A program made the position numbers and the translations under genes. This document shows, piece by piece, positions 21,210 to 33,147 of a DNA stretch of 60,000 nt (the stretch's first letter is position 1; the number at the start of each line of letters is the position of its first letter). The notes under the pieces were generated by a model. That model searched no databases. It had not been told where the DNA came from and was given only the letters and a program-made list of their open reading frames with translations. The stretch is from Strigamia acuminata (lineage: Eukaryota > Arthropoda > Chilopoda > Geophilomorpha > Linotaeniidae), in assembly GCA_949358305.1 (NCBI GenBank), contig OX442314.1, forward strand, positions 24,919,060 through 24,979,059. The letters run 5' to 3'.

Positions 21210-22124
21210 GGTTATGGGATCGTAATACTCGGCTAGAAATTAGAAGATTAGATTTTCCGGCTAATCCAAGCACTTTAGAAGTGTCGGCTAACGGAAAACT
21301 TTTGATAGTAGCTCATGGTCATGTGGTTAGCTTTTACAAAACAGACACGTGAGTTTTTAAAAATTATGTATATGTATATTTTTTTAATTTTTGTTTAAAT
21401 TTACTTTTTTTTGTTTAAATATCATTGTTTGTGTTTAAATTTAAATTGTTGAGTTTAAATTTATATTTTTTTTTGTTTACATTTTATGTTTTGTGCTTAA
21501 ATTTATATTTTTTGGTTTAAATTTATATTTTTTGGTTTAAATTTATATTTTTTGGTTTAAATTTATATTTTTTGGTTTAAATTTAATTTTTTTTGGTTTA
21601 AATTTATATTTTTTGGTTTAAATTTAATTTTTTTGGTTTAAATTTAATTTTTTATTTGTTTGTATTAATTGTAATTGTATTTTTTATTTATTTCTAGAAT
21701 GGAGCAAGTGAAAACATTCACCATTCCGACTCAAGTTAATTCTGCTTCCATTCATCCGGGACATACAGTGTTTGTGTGCGGGGGAGAGGATTTTAAGATG
21801 TACAAGTTCGACTATGCAAATGGAACCGAATTAGGTACAAAAAAATAAATAAATAAATAAAAAAAAAAAAAAAATTTTTAACTCCAACTTAATTTTTTTT
21901 TACATATAGAATCTTTCAAAGGTCACTTTGGCCCGGTTCATTGCGTCCGTTTCTCTCCGGACGGTGAACTATACGCGAGCGGGAGCGAAGACGGAACTCT
22001 TCGGTTGTGGCAAACGACCGTTGGCAAAACTTACGGCCTATGGAAGTGTGTATCGGGATCGGAAACAAATACTGCATACGATACGGGCAATGGTGTTTCG
22101 CCTTCAGTAAAAGCTGAAGCTTAA
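20217..22124 (+). CDS. STRAP: STRAP-like WD40 protein (SMN complex / TGF-beta receptor adaptor)
   Basis: 331-residue WD-repeat protein (vertebrate STRAP/UNRIP about 350), a cytoplasmic partner of the SMN-Gemin complex and regulator of cap-independent translation and TGF-beta signalling in vertebrates. Exons 20217-20331, 20519-20658, 20887-21137, 21211-21348, 21698-21834, 21910-22124, all phases consistent. Strong family blocks: [20 protein letters not shown] at the N-terminus, [12 protein letters not shown], the SADDKTVRLWD repeat end, [20 protein letters not shown] near the C-terminus. Start AACATGG has good Kozak context. Intron 2 carries a MITE-like insert and intron 4 a tandem repeat. The C-terminal acidic tail of vertebrate STRAP is shorter here. 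Convergent with NDUFB8, 224 bp apart. Confidence 0.95.
20690..20845. mobile_element. MITE-like insert in STRAP intron 2
   Basis: About 156 bp, GC-rich against AT-rich intron. Ends are near inverted: CAGTGCCGTAGCAA at 20690 and TTGCTACGCCATTG at 20832-20845. A third copy of the motif, GCGCCGTAGCTGGGATTT, lies inside. CAGTG-type termini recall CACTA-like DNA transposons; no clear target duplication seen. Family assignment is tentative. Confidence 0.45.
21361..21660 (+). repeat. AT-rich tandem repeat in STRAP intron 4
   Basis: Units of about 20-21 bp, consensus GGTTTAAATTTATATTTTTT, roughly ten or more; the left part is more diverged and the right part nearly perfect, as expected for array growth at one end. 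Confidence 0.85.
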
Positions 22125-22348
22125 AATGTAGTTTATTATTTAATTTACAAATTTTTCTCGAAATAAGTATCGTTATGCAGAGTTCTTTTCTATGTTTATT
22201 TAAGCTGGTACACTTGAAACAAATTAAAATTTAACATTTTTTTATATCTTCCTCGACTCATTTCCTTTATTTTCAATCCAATTACCTCCTCCTAAATTCA
22301 CTTACATCGGTCTAAACTATTGTTTTCAACGCGAAAAACATAAATTAT

Positions 22349-23272
22349 CTAGAAAAAACTTTTCTTCTTCGGCGGCGCCGGCCGGGGAGAATCGTCCGCT
22401 TCCAACAGGTAATGCGTAACACCTGGCTTGTACAGTTGTTTAGGCATCTGCAACACGAATATGATAAAAATTAAAATTTTATATTGTAATTTAAACTCGA
22501 TTAAACCTACAACTGGATGTTCGTATCGGTATTTTTCGCCTAGGAGACACAAACCGACCCAAGCCACCATCGTGCCGACGAAAACTATCGCTTTAGTGCC
22601 CCTAAATCGGAACAAATTGAGTGATTTGGTGTCAAATGTTTGGATATCTCGTGTTTACTTGGTTGGGTATGTTCTTTCGTTCAGATTGAGTCGATCTTCA
22701 CCGTGGGCATCGACGTCTGCGTGGATCTGGAAGGAAAAAGGAGGATTTTAGTTCGCACGTTTGTTTTTGCGTTTGATTTGTTTGCTTACAACTTCCCCGA
22801 AGTTTCGCTTTTGTCGAGGAAAATCCCAATCTGCAAAGGGGTCGCGAGCATCCCCGGAAACTACGGGCAGTTTCGGGTAATCGCCAAAACCCAAACCATC
22901 GTCCGGATAGGGTTCGTAGTCTTCCGGGAGTAATCCGTATTTCTTTGCAGCCATTGCTCGTTCCTCCGGTGTTTTTGGGTACGGGCCTGGTTTCCAGTCC
23001 TTAGTCCAATCTGTGCGATTAATAAAATAATTAATAGACGATAAATATTAATGGTATATTTAATTTTTAATGCAATTTTTGAGTATTTGGAACACGTTTT
23101 TGAAAAAAACAAATTATGTGGAGTTAATTTCTTTTTTGGGAGAAGGAATACCCAAAGAATTGGATGCATTTAATGCCAACTTACATTGTCTCGTGGTTGA
23201 TATTACGGGCACACGGGATATCAATGCATTTTTTAATGCGTTTGCTTTGAATACTGTTCTGAGGGCGGCCAT
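22349..23272 (-). CDS. NDUFB8: NADH dehydrogenase 1 beta subcomplex subunit 8 (complex I)
   Basis: 188-residue accessory subunit of mitochondrial complex I (human ASHI subunit 186). Exons 23272-23185, 23010-22790, 22726-22659, 22601-22511, 22447-22349 with consistent phases. The basic N-terminus ([20 protein letters not shown]) fits a mitochondrial presequence. Family block: [20 protein letters not shown] followed by [19 protein letters not shown]. One transmembrane helix is in exon 4 ([18 protein letters not shown]), followed by the intermembrane C-terminus ending in a proline-lysine tail. Shares a 637-bp divergent promoter interval with the GAS2-like gene. Confidence 0.93.
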
Positions 23273-23909
23273 GTTTGAGGCCTTTTTCAAGAGGTCGGCT
23301 AACGAGCATGCGCTTGTTAATAATATTTGTTGATTTTGATTGAAAATATTTATTAAAAATATTTTAATGTATATTTAAAAAAAAATGAAAAATACAACGA
23401 GGTTTTAAACAATTCGGATTTATTAGTTTTAAATTGTTTTTAAAAGTCGACGCGAGATGGCGTAAGCGCTAAAGTCCATTTGAAGAAAAAGAGTGTGAAA
23501 AAGCCCGAAAAAAAAGCCAGCCTCGCCGTCCGTCTTTTTGCCTTCTTATCATGCCGGTAAAAGCAGTTTAAAGAAAACACCGAGGGATTCGCTTAGAAAA
23601 TAATAATTATATCGAAGGACGGTATGTTTAACGGTGTACAATGCATAAAAACGTGATTTCAAAACGTGAAAATTAGAATACAAAGGGATTTTTCGAATTT
23701 AATTCAAACCAGGGGGACCTTGGGACAATGACCCAATTTCAAAAAAAAATCCAAAATAAAATAAATAATTCTAAATATTTTTAACAATCCGTAAACAAAA
23801 TAATTAATTATTAATTCTAGAAATAGAAATCTATTTTTTTTCATAATTTTTTAATTTTTATTTAAATTTTTTAAAAAAAAATTTAGAGTTGAAGAAATAA
23901 AATGTTAAG
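23273..23909. other. Divergent promoter interval NDUFB8 / GAS2-like
   Basis: No ORF of note. It separates two head-to-head genes and should hold both promoters. I see no TATA box that I would defend. Confidence 0.5.
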
Positions 23910-25340
23910 ATGACCTGCAGTGGCGACTTCGAAGGCGACATTAAAAGGCGAATGCTGGAATTGCAAGAAAAACATTTAATTCCATTGAAAGATGATTTGG
24001 CAGATTGGCTGAACAAAACATTAGGTATTTTAAACAAAAATTCTTTTTTAGATTTTTCTTTTATAATTTAAACGACCTAATTTTAATTTATTCCATTTAT
24101 TCCAGCTGTTGATTTTATCACACCAGAGAATTTTTTACACGTATTGGATAATGGCGTGATCGTGTGCAAATTAGCTCAAAGAATTCAAAGAAAAATAGAA
24201 GAAAGAAGCAGAAGAGGATCGATTCAGGAAGTAAAATAACATTTAATTGAATTAATTATTAATATTTAATTAAATTTATTAATTATTTAGATTGTGCCCC
24301 CATTTAATTTCAAGTGTTGGGAGAATGCGAAATCAGAGTCGTTTTACGCTCGCGATAATGTGGACAATTTTTTAAAATGGTGTCGCAAATATGGAGTCCG
24401 TGAGGCGGTTTTATTTGAATCGGATGGCTTAGGTTAGTGGTGGCCATTTTTTTTAACGATTAACCAATCACGCGTGATTATCGTTTGAAATTGGACCAAT
24501 GAGAATTGTTTATCGTCGAAAATAACCTTTGGGTTGATTTTCAAGTTATTTCTGTTTAACGGGAGGTTTTTGGGGTGCAAAATGGTCGATTTCGTTGTTT
24601 TTATCATTGGTCATGTTTGATTGAATGTCTAGTTCTTCATTCGCAACCACGAACTGTGGTTTTATGTCTTCTCGAGTTGGGTCGTGTAGCGTCGCGGCAA
24701 GGAATGGAGCCACCAGGGCTGATTAAACTGGAAAATGAGATTGATGCTGAGCACGAATCGGGACAGCTTGAAAATTCATCCCGCACTTCTTCACCAGGAG
24801 CACAGGGTGATTTTGTTGCCGGGATCCCTTTGTCAGCCAGCAAAACTCGCTTAAGCGAATTGGATAAGAAGGTAAATTGAATTTATAGGAAATTTAAAAC
24901 TTAAAATTATTTAAATTAATTTTTTAGGTTATTCAAGTGTCGAAATCCTGCGGTTGCACAGTTCTTCCTATTCGTCGAGTGTCCGAAGGCCGATATTACA
25001 TAGCTGGTCGCACGGTTTTTGTTCGGGTGTGTTTTGACAAGATCCTAATTAATGCACGCAAAAGAAACGTAGTTTTAGCCTCGTTGAATGCATGTCTGAT
25101 CGTGATTCTCATTTAATCCACTAACAACAAACATAACCAAACCAATTCCCCTTATTGTAGTTGCTCAAAGAAAGACACGTAATGGTTCGTGTCGGCGGTG
25201 GCTGGGAAACTTTAGAGCAGTTTTTAATCCGACATGACCCGTGCCAAGTAATCATGGTCGATGGTAAACCAACCGCAACACTCAGCGAGAACCAGCGAGT
25301 TGACGAAGAAGAGAGATTAACCAAAAAGTGGTGCAAATAA
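23910..25340 (+). CDS. GAS2: GAS2-like actin/microtubule cross-linker (CH + GAR domains)
   Basis: 299-residue protein close in size to vertebrate GAS2 (313). Exons 23910-24024, 24106-24230, 24291-24432, 24633-24871, 24928-25026, 25161-25340, phases consistent. The calponin-homology domain spans roughly residues 20-165 ([60 protein letters not shown]). The GAR (Gas2-related) zinc-binding domain is at about 205-275 ([42 protein letters not shown]). CH binds actin and GAR binds microtubules in this family, so it should link the two at the cell cortex. A short acidic-Ser linker joins them. The stop overlaps an AATAAA at 25336-25341. Confidence 0.93.
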
Positions 25341-26084
25341 ATGCAATTTTTTAAAAATCACTTTAAAAAATGAATTTTTATGAGTTGTATAAATTATTAT
25401 TATTATTTTTTATTGTTATTATTATTATTAATTTAAAAAGTGGATGTAAAACTTTACTACAAATGTGAAAAAAATTATTTTCGAATCTCTTTCAAGCTAT
25501 TAGATGTAGAAATATTATTATTTAACTTTTTTTTTTTAAGGAAATAATTATGGGAAATATTATAAAACAGAATACTCGAAACAAGAAACATTGTTGCAGC
25601 TGTATTTAATCATTTGTAGTTAATTTTTATTGAATTATTAAGGCAGGTAATAAAGTAATATCTGTTCCAACCATAATAACACAGTTGTAGGAAATTGAAA
25701 TTGGATAGAAGAGCCAAATTATGGTTAAATTATTGGACTACAGCATTATTAGATTGTAGTCCTTGATGCAATGGATGTCTATTGTGTGTACGAAGAAATT
25801 CAATGAGTAATTTGATCTCAGGTTGCCAATTTGCAGTATTTGTTCGAAATTTAATGAATTGCACTGTTATTATACTCTTTTGTACATTTTTTTTTAAATT
25901 TCTAGTCAGTACGCTTGTTTAAATAATAAAATAATTTATAAAAATATTTTTTTGACGTTTACTTAGTTGTGACGACACAAAACGATGCAACAAGCCAACG
26001 ATACCACGCCGTGCGACCATAGTTAGGTTTAGTTAGGCCGTACACATCAATATTCACGGCGTGAAAACGCACTAGCTTCGTATC
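25341..26084. other. Intergenic, AT-rich
   Basis: ATT-trinucleotide runs near 25395-25430; otherwise nothing recognised. Confidence 0.5.
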
Positions 26085-26451
26085 ATGGCCCATGCAAAAT
26101 TCATTAGTAAATCAAACCGATCAGTCGATTCGAGAGACAATAAATCTTTAGAGCTTCCCCAAGGTGGCAAAGGATTGAAGTTTGTGACCTCATGCTTTAA
26201 CGACGACAGGAAAACCGTCGAATTCGGACTAAATCTCAATGGCCGTAGATTGCGTATAGTCGTGTCTCTGTACGAAATATATGAGTTTCTGCTGCTCTCG
26301 TTTGGAATGGTGTTTACATTTGCTTTAATTGTAATTACATATAATAATATAATTAATTACGACTGTTTTGGGGTGAGAACGTTTTTAATTTCTTTGTTTT
26401 TTCTATTTATCCTATCATTTCTTCGTCCAGTTCTTTTATGCTCAAACGTAA
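26085..26451 (+). CDS. Small membrane protein of unknown family
   Basis: I do not recognise the family. ATG at 26085 (TATCATGGC context). Exon 26085-26372 ends at a GTGAGA donor; exon 26431 onward reads FFYAQT then TAA, giving 102 residues. Without splicing the frame runs to 26480 (131 aa). A polar N-terminal half (GGKGLKFVTSCFNDDRKTVE) is followed by a strong hydrophobic helix (EFLLLSFGMVFTFALIVITY), so probably a single-pass membrane protein without signal peptide. Downstream, a GTAAGT donor at 26481 and a TTTCAG acceptor at 26534 continue the transcript, and another frame of these exons stays open; the 3' structure is therefore uncertain. Confidence 0.5.
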
Positions 26452-26699
26452 ACATATCGAGCAGTTTGTGCCGCCCTTAAGTAAGTTAAAAATTAGAGAA
26501 TCGATTTTTTTTTAATGGTTGGATTTCATTTCAGGTGTTTGGGATGTTTTTTTAATGAAGCTAGTGTGTAATATAAAGATAAATATACATTTTCATCATG
26601 TGTTAGGTGTTCATACAGTCGATAAAAGCAAGAATGACCACAACAACAATTGTGAGACGAGTAAAAATTGGATATGTTTTTAAATCAATACACAAAAAT

Positions 26700-28539
26700 T
26701 GTAAAACTAAAATGAAGATGTACAAAAAAATAGAATTTCATTTTGTTTCATGTTGCTCACAGTTATTTATTGTCATAATTTAAATACGAAGATCCAACCT
26801 CGCACGTGGGTCACTGAGCCAAGTACACTAACCAGGCCCAATGCTGCTTAATTTTTGCGTTGAAACGGAAACAGATGATCGGCATGGTGCCATTCCTATG
26901 TCCATACATGGCGCTACACTGCGGCTAACTAGATATAGAACAAACATTTTGTTTTCTAGATGTAGAATAACACAGGCAGCTTTAGGCCTAAAGGGTCAGT
27001 TGCGAAATCTAGGCCTGAAGGAACAAGAGATACAAAATTAGTGAAGTCCAATGATGAGACTATTGAGGCAAGCATTGAATCTATTCATAGACATAGACAT
27101 GTGGTGTAATTGGGAGATAAAACTGGACAAATTAAGGGTTGTCACATGTTGTGACATACCATTAGCGCATTAGATTTGGAAAGAACACATTTCAGCACAA
27201 TTTTCTTTATGTTGAAAATAACTAGAGCATTGTACATTTTATTTTAGACAACATGAAATGAGCAATAAGAGAAAAGAGAAGTGGCAGTCCATGCAAACGT
27301 TATTGGAATAAAATGATTTTATTTACAACACAAAATCATGTTTTTAAATTAAAAATGAAAGTATATATAAAGTACACGATGATTCCATGAACAAAATTAA
27401 TTATTCCTTCACTAACTTTAAGCTATATAAAATTCATTTAACTGATGGCTTAAACACCTAAAAGCTAATTTATATATAAAAGATGGTTGGAATTGTATTG
27501 AGCAGAAAATTAACACAAGAAAAAAAATAAAAAAGCAAAAATATAATTTCCAATCAGATAGAAACCAAGAACATTGAGTACATTACACATTCAAGCATAA
27601 ATTTGCTGTTTCTACCATTTCCAAATGAAAATAAACACCAAACAACTAAACTGCTAAGTGCTAACCAATATGGGTTTACCTCATCCATTTACATTGGAAA
27701 AAATTCGAATGTAAAGCATTTATTCCAAAGTTGAGACATTCATGCATTGAAACTTTGTCTCCAAAAATGTATTTAGGAAATAGCTGTTACATATTTCTAT
27801 TCAGTTCAAAAATTGTTTGTATCATCTTAAAGATCCACAGTGCCAAACACCACACTAGTAAACCCCATTTCTCTTTATATTCCCAGCTGTAAACATACCA
27901 ACTGCATCTATGACACAACAATAGAAGCAAGTCAGCAAGATAAATACTCTTTTGCTTATTATCAACTCAATAAACACAAACTTTCCATATAACTATAACA
28001 GTTTTTGGTATTCACAATCTGGTTTTTTATTTCCCACTCTGGATTTAATAGGATCTATACTTGGCCACTGTTGGAGGGACCCTCAGATGGGTCACACATA
28101 AGCCCAAATTTTACATGTGGGCAATGTCTACTGCCAGGGAATTCTAGATCTTTCTAGTCTGAGAAAACTCTCCCATGTAAACAGAAAATGTGAACCAGGA
28201 TACTTATATACGAAGGTGCATTCATAATTTAATTTAAATTGCAGTTAAACATATTTTGCTGTTTAAATGTCCACTGCGACTGAAAACAGACTAAATTGGC
28301 CATACTGTTTCTTTTTAACAAGCAGTTTAAATATGTTATTTAAAGGCTGTTTAGCCTAAATTACTTTATGAATGTGCCTAGTGCTGCAGTATGCAATATA
28401 TCTTCGGCCACAACACTTTATGTACATTGTTTGTTTGTAAGTTTAAACTTGTAGGAGCTCACGTTAAATGCGAAAGTGCTATATTGGAAATATTTGGTCC
28501 TTAGTTTTGTATAAAAAATAATTTTGGGAAATACAAAAC
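26700..28539. other. Intergenic, no gene seen
   Basis: AT-rich sequence with short ORFs only. AATAAA-type signals near 27308 (+). Nothing else I can support. Confidence 0.5.
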
Positions 28540-29000
28540 AGTTTGTGAATGCCTTTATTTTATTGCCGTACAATATTCGTCAATGCACTGTAACAAAGTT
28601 ACTCCTTGATACTCCGTGATAACAACATGTTCAGATCTCTGCACCAACAATCTGGCACTACAACGAGTCAAGCACATTTGACATCAAACCATCACTTGTC
28701 AAGTGATGGAGTCACTACTTGAAGTGACAACCTTTGCATTAGCAAACCAACCAACCAAACCAACTGATAACTCTAGCTATGCTATGAAAAGAGTTAATAA
28801 CAAAATATTTGATTAGGTAAAAAAAAGAAGTGTGTGTGCTATTTCCTTGTTTGGCAGCCAATGTTATTTGATAAATTGGCAAGCTGGTTGGAAGTATATG
28901 TTATTTTTAGAAAAATAATACCTAATTCGTGTTAATTTTATTTCCAAACTAGAATGAGTGAAAAAGGAAGCATGAAAAAGTTGAAAGCTGACACCTTTCA
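28540..29000 (-). other. Probable 3' UTR of the unknown minus-strand gene
   Basis: Ends at two overlapping minus-strand AATAAA signals at 28554-28564. Contains a perfect hairpin CCATCACTT-GAC-AAGTGATGG read on the minus strand (28689-28709) next to a second one (AGTCACT/AGTGAC), with several TCAAGTG/CACTTGA sites of NK2-homeobox type. No canonical SECIS (ATGA...AA...GA) was found by eye. Confidence 0.45.
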
Positions 29001-29123
29001 TCATTGTACAAAACAACCTTTCATCTTTTGAATATTTTTCCGCCATTCGGCCGGTGTTGGTTCCTTGACATCGTGAAAGACGGTTTCGTCATCGTGTTGC
29101 GAACCAACTTTTGTTGCATCTAC

Positions 29124-32100
29124 TCAGAAGTGATCGATGATTCTGTACAATCCTGTGTAGCCGCAGCAGCGAGCCCGCAACTGCTCAACGAAGCCACATC
29201 CTTCAGTTACGTAGTCCATCAGCGACGAGCATTCACACAACAGAACGTACGTAATCCCGCCGTTCGGCCATAACTTTTTGTGAAATGTTATTCTCTTCAG
29301 CCCGAGCATTTTCGGTAGATATTTATACGTCATCCGTGCACCTAAACAAAATCAACCCAAAAATAAATTAACCAACAACAAATGTGAAAACTTCCATGCG
29401 GGTTCAATTAAAAACAAACAAACATCGCTAGACCGAAATAAACAAGCTTCAACGTGCATCGCAGTGAAGTCTCCTTTTTGGGGCTTCTTTCTTGCGAAGA
29501 TTTCCATAAAATGCAAATCAAAGGCCATTCCTTTTTGGAATTGTGCGGGTTTGAGCACAGTTAGGAATTGCATTGTATCGTCAACAATACAATGTATAAA
29601 GCATCATGCAGCTTCCATATTTTCCCCTAGCAACGGTCGGCCAGGTAATGATAATAAAGGATTTTCACTTCTGTTAGTGAAGTGAAAGAACAATGAGGTT
29701 TTAGGCATAGATCTTTGGCCTTGTGATTTTGTATTTGGAAGCAAAGATATACAAAACTTTTAAAATTTCACTCTTTCAAGTTTGCCGTCAAAGGCAGTTG
29801 CTTGTTTTCGGTCTAACCTGATTAAAATGACTTTCTAAATGTCTTTGTTTACTTAATGCAATCAATTCACTTTAGGTAATTAATTTTACTTAACGCAATT
29901 AAAAGAAGCATAAGTTTCGTTTCAAACTCTTATACCTGTCCACGTTAGCCAACTTTGTTCCAATTTTTCCTTATCATCACCAGGAAACACTTTAAAAACT
30001 GTAATTATATAGCCAGTTTTAGAATTGTTTGGTTTTTTTGGTAATATGTCAATAGGAGGCCGTGCTATCGTCGCTACTTCTTCGTATACAGCTGCAACAA
30101 CAAATTGCATTTGATTACATTAAACATCAAGTGCACTGACTTTTAATCTCGTTACCCATTAAGATATAAACACTAAAAGAGAACCATTCGCCAAGATTAA
30201 GTGCGTTCAATTTGAAAACTGGTTTATGGTCAATTTTAATAATTTATCAGCAAATCGAGCTAAAAGAAGGAAAGGGACATATTACATCCTTTCAATGTAA
30301 TAATAAGTGAGCTGAGGTTGTGGTTTCACATGGCCTAAGCGTAAATCCGGTCGCACGCTGTGTTTTATGTCAACACTAAAATGATATCTATGGGAGACAT
30401 AAAGCCGTCAGTTTCAAATTCTCTGTTGGAGTCCCGGCTAGCTTAATTGGTAGAGCATTTCACCGGCAATCGGAGGATCTGGGTTCAACTACCTGTCTGG
30501 GCTCCTTTTGCAGTGATTTGCACCTGCAGTGTGAGTATTAAAGGTCTCTCGCTCCTTTGCCATGGCTGAGCGATTACGGCCAGAGTTGGAATGAATTTTC
30601 TAAAGAAATTTGACATTCCATGAAACCTTTGAATATCCTTGGCACAAGTTTATTGCCGAGATCTTGTCAGGATCCTCCAACAAACCTAGTGGTGACTGGT
30701 GATTACCAAGGCGCCTAAAGTCCAAGGTAGCAATTGGAGAAGTATAAACGTTTAGCCAAATTTTTGCGTTACGTAATATAAACTTACATAAGCAATAACT
30801 TTTTTCTACATTGTATCCTCCGGAATGATACAAAAGGGACTATTCTTTTTCAGATTGAACGAATTTATTCTAGAGTTACACTTGTGGTACAAATAAGTAA
30901 AGACAGAAAGGTCGAAAGCGATCTGGTTAAAATTATTTCTGCATATGCTAATTCAGCACTTCTCAAACTAATACTATGTTTACAAGCATGGAATATTTCG
31001 AGTGAGATGAAATATTCCGTGTAATATTTCGAGTGAGATGAAATATTCCGTGTGCACAACTGTCATGTAAACAGGGATGACGAGGATTATTCGAGTAGTG
31101 AATAATCCCTCGCAGAAGGTTGTTTAATTCGAGTGAACTCGAACTATTTTTATTGCGCATGCGTGCATCGCTTCCAGCACTTCCCCATTGGTCGAAAACC
31201 GAAAGTGATCACGAATTATTTTCTGCATGTAAACACAACAATTCGATTTTTTTCACCACTCGAATTATTCACCACTCAAAATATTCGGTGCATGTAAACG
31301 TAGTATAAGTAATGTAGCGGACCAGTATTATAGATAAAGTGGTGGTGGACCACAGTCTGAGAAGCGCTTTGCTAATTGTGTTTACTTACTTTTACCATCA
31401 AAAATGAATGATATGTAGAAAGGGAAAGGGAAGATAAGTGGTTACACTTGTGCGTGCAAGACTGATGTAAGTATTTGACATTACGTCATGATTAAAATAT
31501 GGAAACTTGAATCTCACATATATTGTGGTCACCAACATGCTGTATTTTTTCAGGCGAGAAGTTTTCAACCATGATACTATTATACTGCATCAAAAATTTG
31601 TTAGGATCAGTTATTGTTGTGTTTATAACCATGTACAAAATCAAAGGGTATGTAGCTGTAAACAAAAATATAATATAGAAGAAATGAATGTCAAAATTTA
31701 ATTCATTAAACAAAAAAAAAAACAATTATTACCATTTTTTTCTATATTCATTAACATCATTCCTTCCAAAGCTGATCCCACTTGGTTGACTTTCTTCAGT
31801 GTTTCTTTCAGTGCATCTAACTGTACATTCAATGGATGAGGTCCCTGAACCATGGTTGGAATGGGAGGTGATAATGGTCTCAATGTTTCCAAAAAATCTA
31901 ACACTATAGACACACTTGGATTTTCTAACTGCATCATGCTCAAAGTCTTGCTACTCAGATGAAAAACTTGCTGAAAAGAGAATATACAAAACACAATCAT
32001 GCAACTATACATACACTAAACACCTAACTCCACAAACTGCATGCTTTTATGCATAATTTCAATTTACACAATTACCCAGCTGCTAAACCAATTTTTATAA

Positions 32101-33147
32101 GTTCCCCAATATGTGGCAAGTGCCTCAAATCTCATCCTGCAGTATCTCTTTGTTCTTGAGCATTACTCAAAGCTAGCAATAAGTCCTGCACTACCAGACA
32201 CTTCATCTGACCTAAATTGCACCCAACAGGTCACCAGGTCTATGTGTTTTGTGCCAAAGTTATGGCACATAAAGATAAAAAAAAAACACCTGCTTTGGTT
32301 TTGAAAGAGCACGCAAGGTTATAGATTTTCTTCTTTATATTTATTTGTACTATGTTAGTGCATTAGTGGACAAATGTTGGAATATTGGAATAAAGTAATT
32401 TTTGAAATGTCTTATTATTCACATAGCAATGCATTCCAATGGCCCAGAATTGGACAAAAGGTTGCCAAACTTGTGAAGAATTTTCATTTGGCCTGCCAAG
32501 TGCCAAGATGTCAATAGTAAATTTGGTGCACAACATGATAGAATTGTAGTTTGCTCGGGTTACTAAAGGAGCCCCCAAAGTCCAAGAGTTTTCGAGTTAG
32601 AAACAAAATTGGAGGTGAATAATTAGCGTAACGTTTTAAGATTTGTAAATAATAAATAGAGAGTTTGCGGGATGCATTTTTCCCTTATTTTGCTCCACGA
32701 TACACTATTTTAGTGCCATATCGTAAGGGAAAAATTTTTAGTGTATCGTTTTCAACACTAAATTAAAATCAGAATTGAGAACATTATATTGTTAGCTCCG
32801 CCCATTGCAAATGGCGATTATTTTGTTGTCCCGATCAAACAGCACAGTCATAGGTACTTAGATTGAATGATAAGTGAGGCCCAAAATTGAATTTTAGGCC
32901 CAAAACCATACTTTATAGGCATAATAATGGAATTTTATGCAGAAATTTGCACATTTACGCCCCCAAATTAAATTTTTAGGCCCAAAATTACTAACTGTCA
33001 GTAGTTGGCTGAAATAGTGTAGTGATAAGGGAAAAGTGCAGCCCGCAAACTCTCTAATGATAAAAAATCTACGCGGTATTAATGATTTACCGAGACATCG
33101 TGTATTTGTGATAACATATCGTCTATCGATTTTACAAGATCTAACAT
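29124..33147 (-). CDS. Conserved-looking protein of unknown function; in-frame TGA before a further 40 codons
   Basis: I do not recognise the family. Exons 33147-33091 (MLDLVKSIDDMLSQIHDVS), 31970-31733, 30091-29936 and 29341-29124 join with matching phases (0, 1, 1), giving 222 residues to TGA at 29124-29126. The N-terminal half is helical and amphipathic (LKETLKKVNQVGSALEGMML); the C-terminal half looks globular (YIITVFKVFPGDD, SWLTWTGARMTYKYLP, GGITYVLLCECSSLMDYV, RARCCGYTGLYRI). After the TGA the same frame continues for 40 codons to 29001, including EPTPAEWRKNIQKMKGCFVQ, which looks like coding sequence. Readthrough, a Sec codon, a nonsense allele or a base error are all possible. The first ATG is preceded by an in-frame stop 13 codons upstream, which supports this start. 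Confidence 0.6.
30431..30600 (+). repeat. tRNA-derived SINE-like element
   Basis: Pol III A-box TAGCTTAATTGG and B-box GGTTCAACTAC occur at tRNA spacing after GTCCCGG, but the anticodon stem does not fold properly and the acceptor arms pair poorly. A non-tRNA body of about 95 bp follows. Most likely an old SINE or tRNA pseudogene, in intron 2-3 surroundings of the unknown minus-strand gene. Confidence 0.5.
30971..31306. mobile_element. MITE with TA target site, 336 bp
   Basis: Terminal inverted repeats of about 34 bp: CTATGTTTACAAGCATGGAA at the left and the reverse complement of CTACGTTTACATGCACCGAA at the right, each next to TA. Non-coding; the short ORFs inside come from the repeats. A 31-bp unit is duplicated in tandem at 30992-31053. 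Confidence 0.7.
32657..33056. mobile_element. MITE with TA target site, 400 bp
   Basis: TIRs of about 30 bp: GAGAGTTTGCGGGATGCATT at the left and GAGAGTTTGCGGGCTGCACT (reverse complement) at the right, flanked by TA. It sits in the first intron of the unknown minus-strand gene, 35 bp from the exon 1 donor. The interior repeats AGGCCCAAAATT several times. No transposase. Confidence 0.75.

Noticed and set aside
28689-28709. Hairpin in the 3' UTR considered as a SECIS element
   Set aside because: Quartet would be GTGA rather than ATGA, the stem is short, and no unpaired AA lies on the 5' side of the loop.
30431-30505. Functional tRNA gene
   Set aside because: A and B boxes are present but the anticodon and acceptor stems do not pair; better explained as a SINE.
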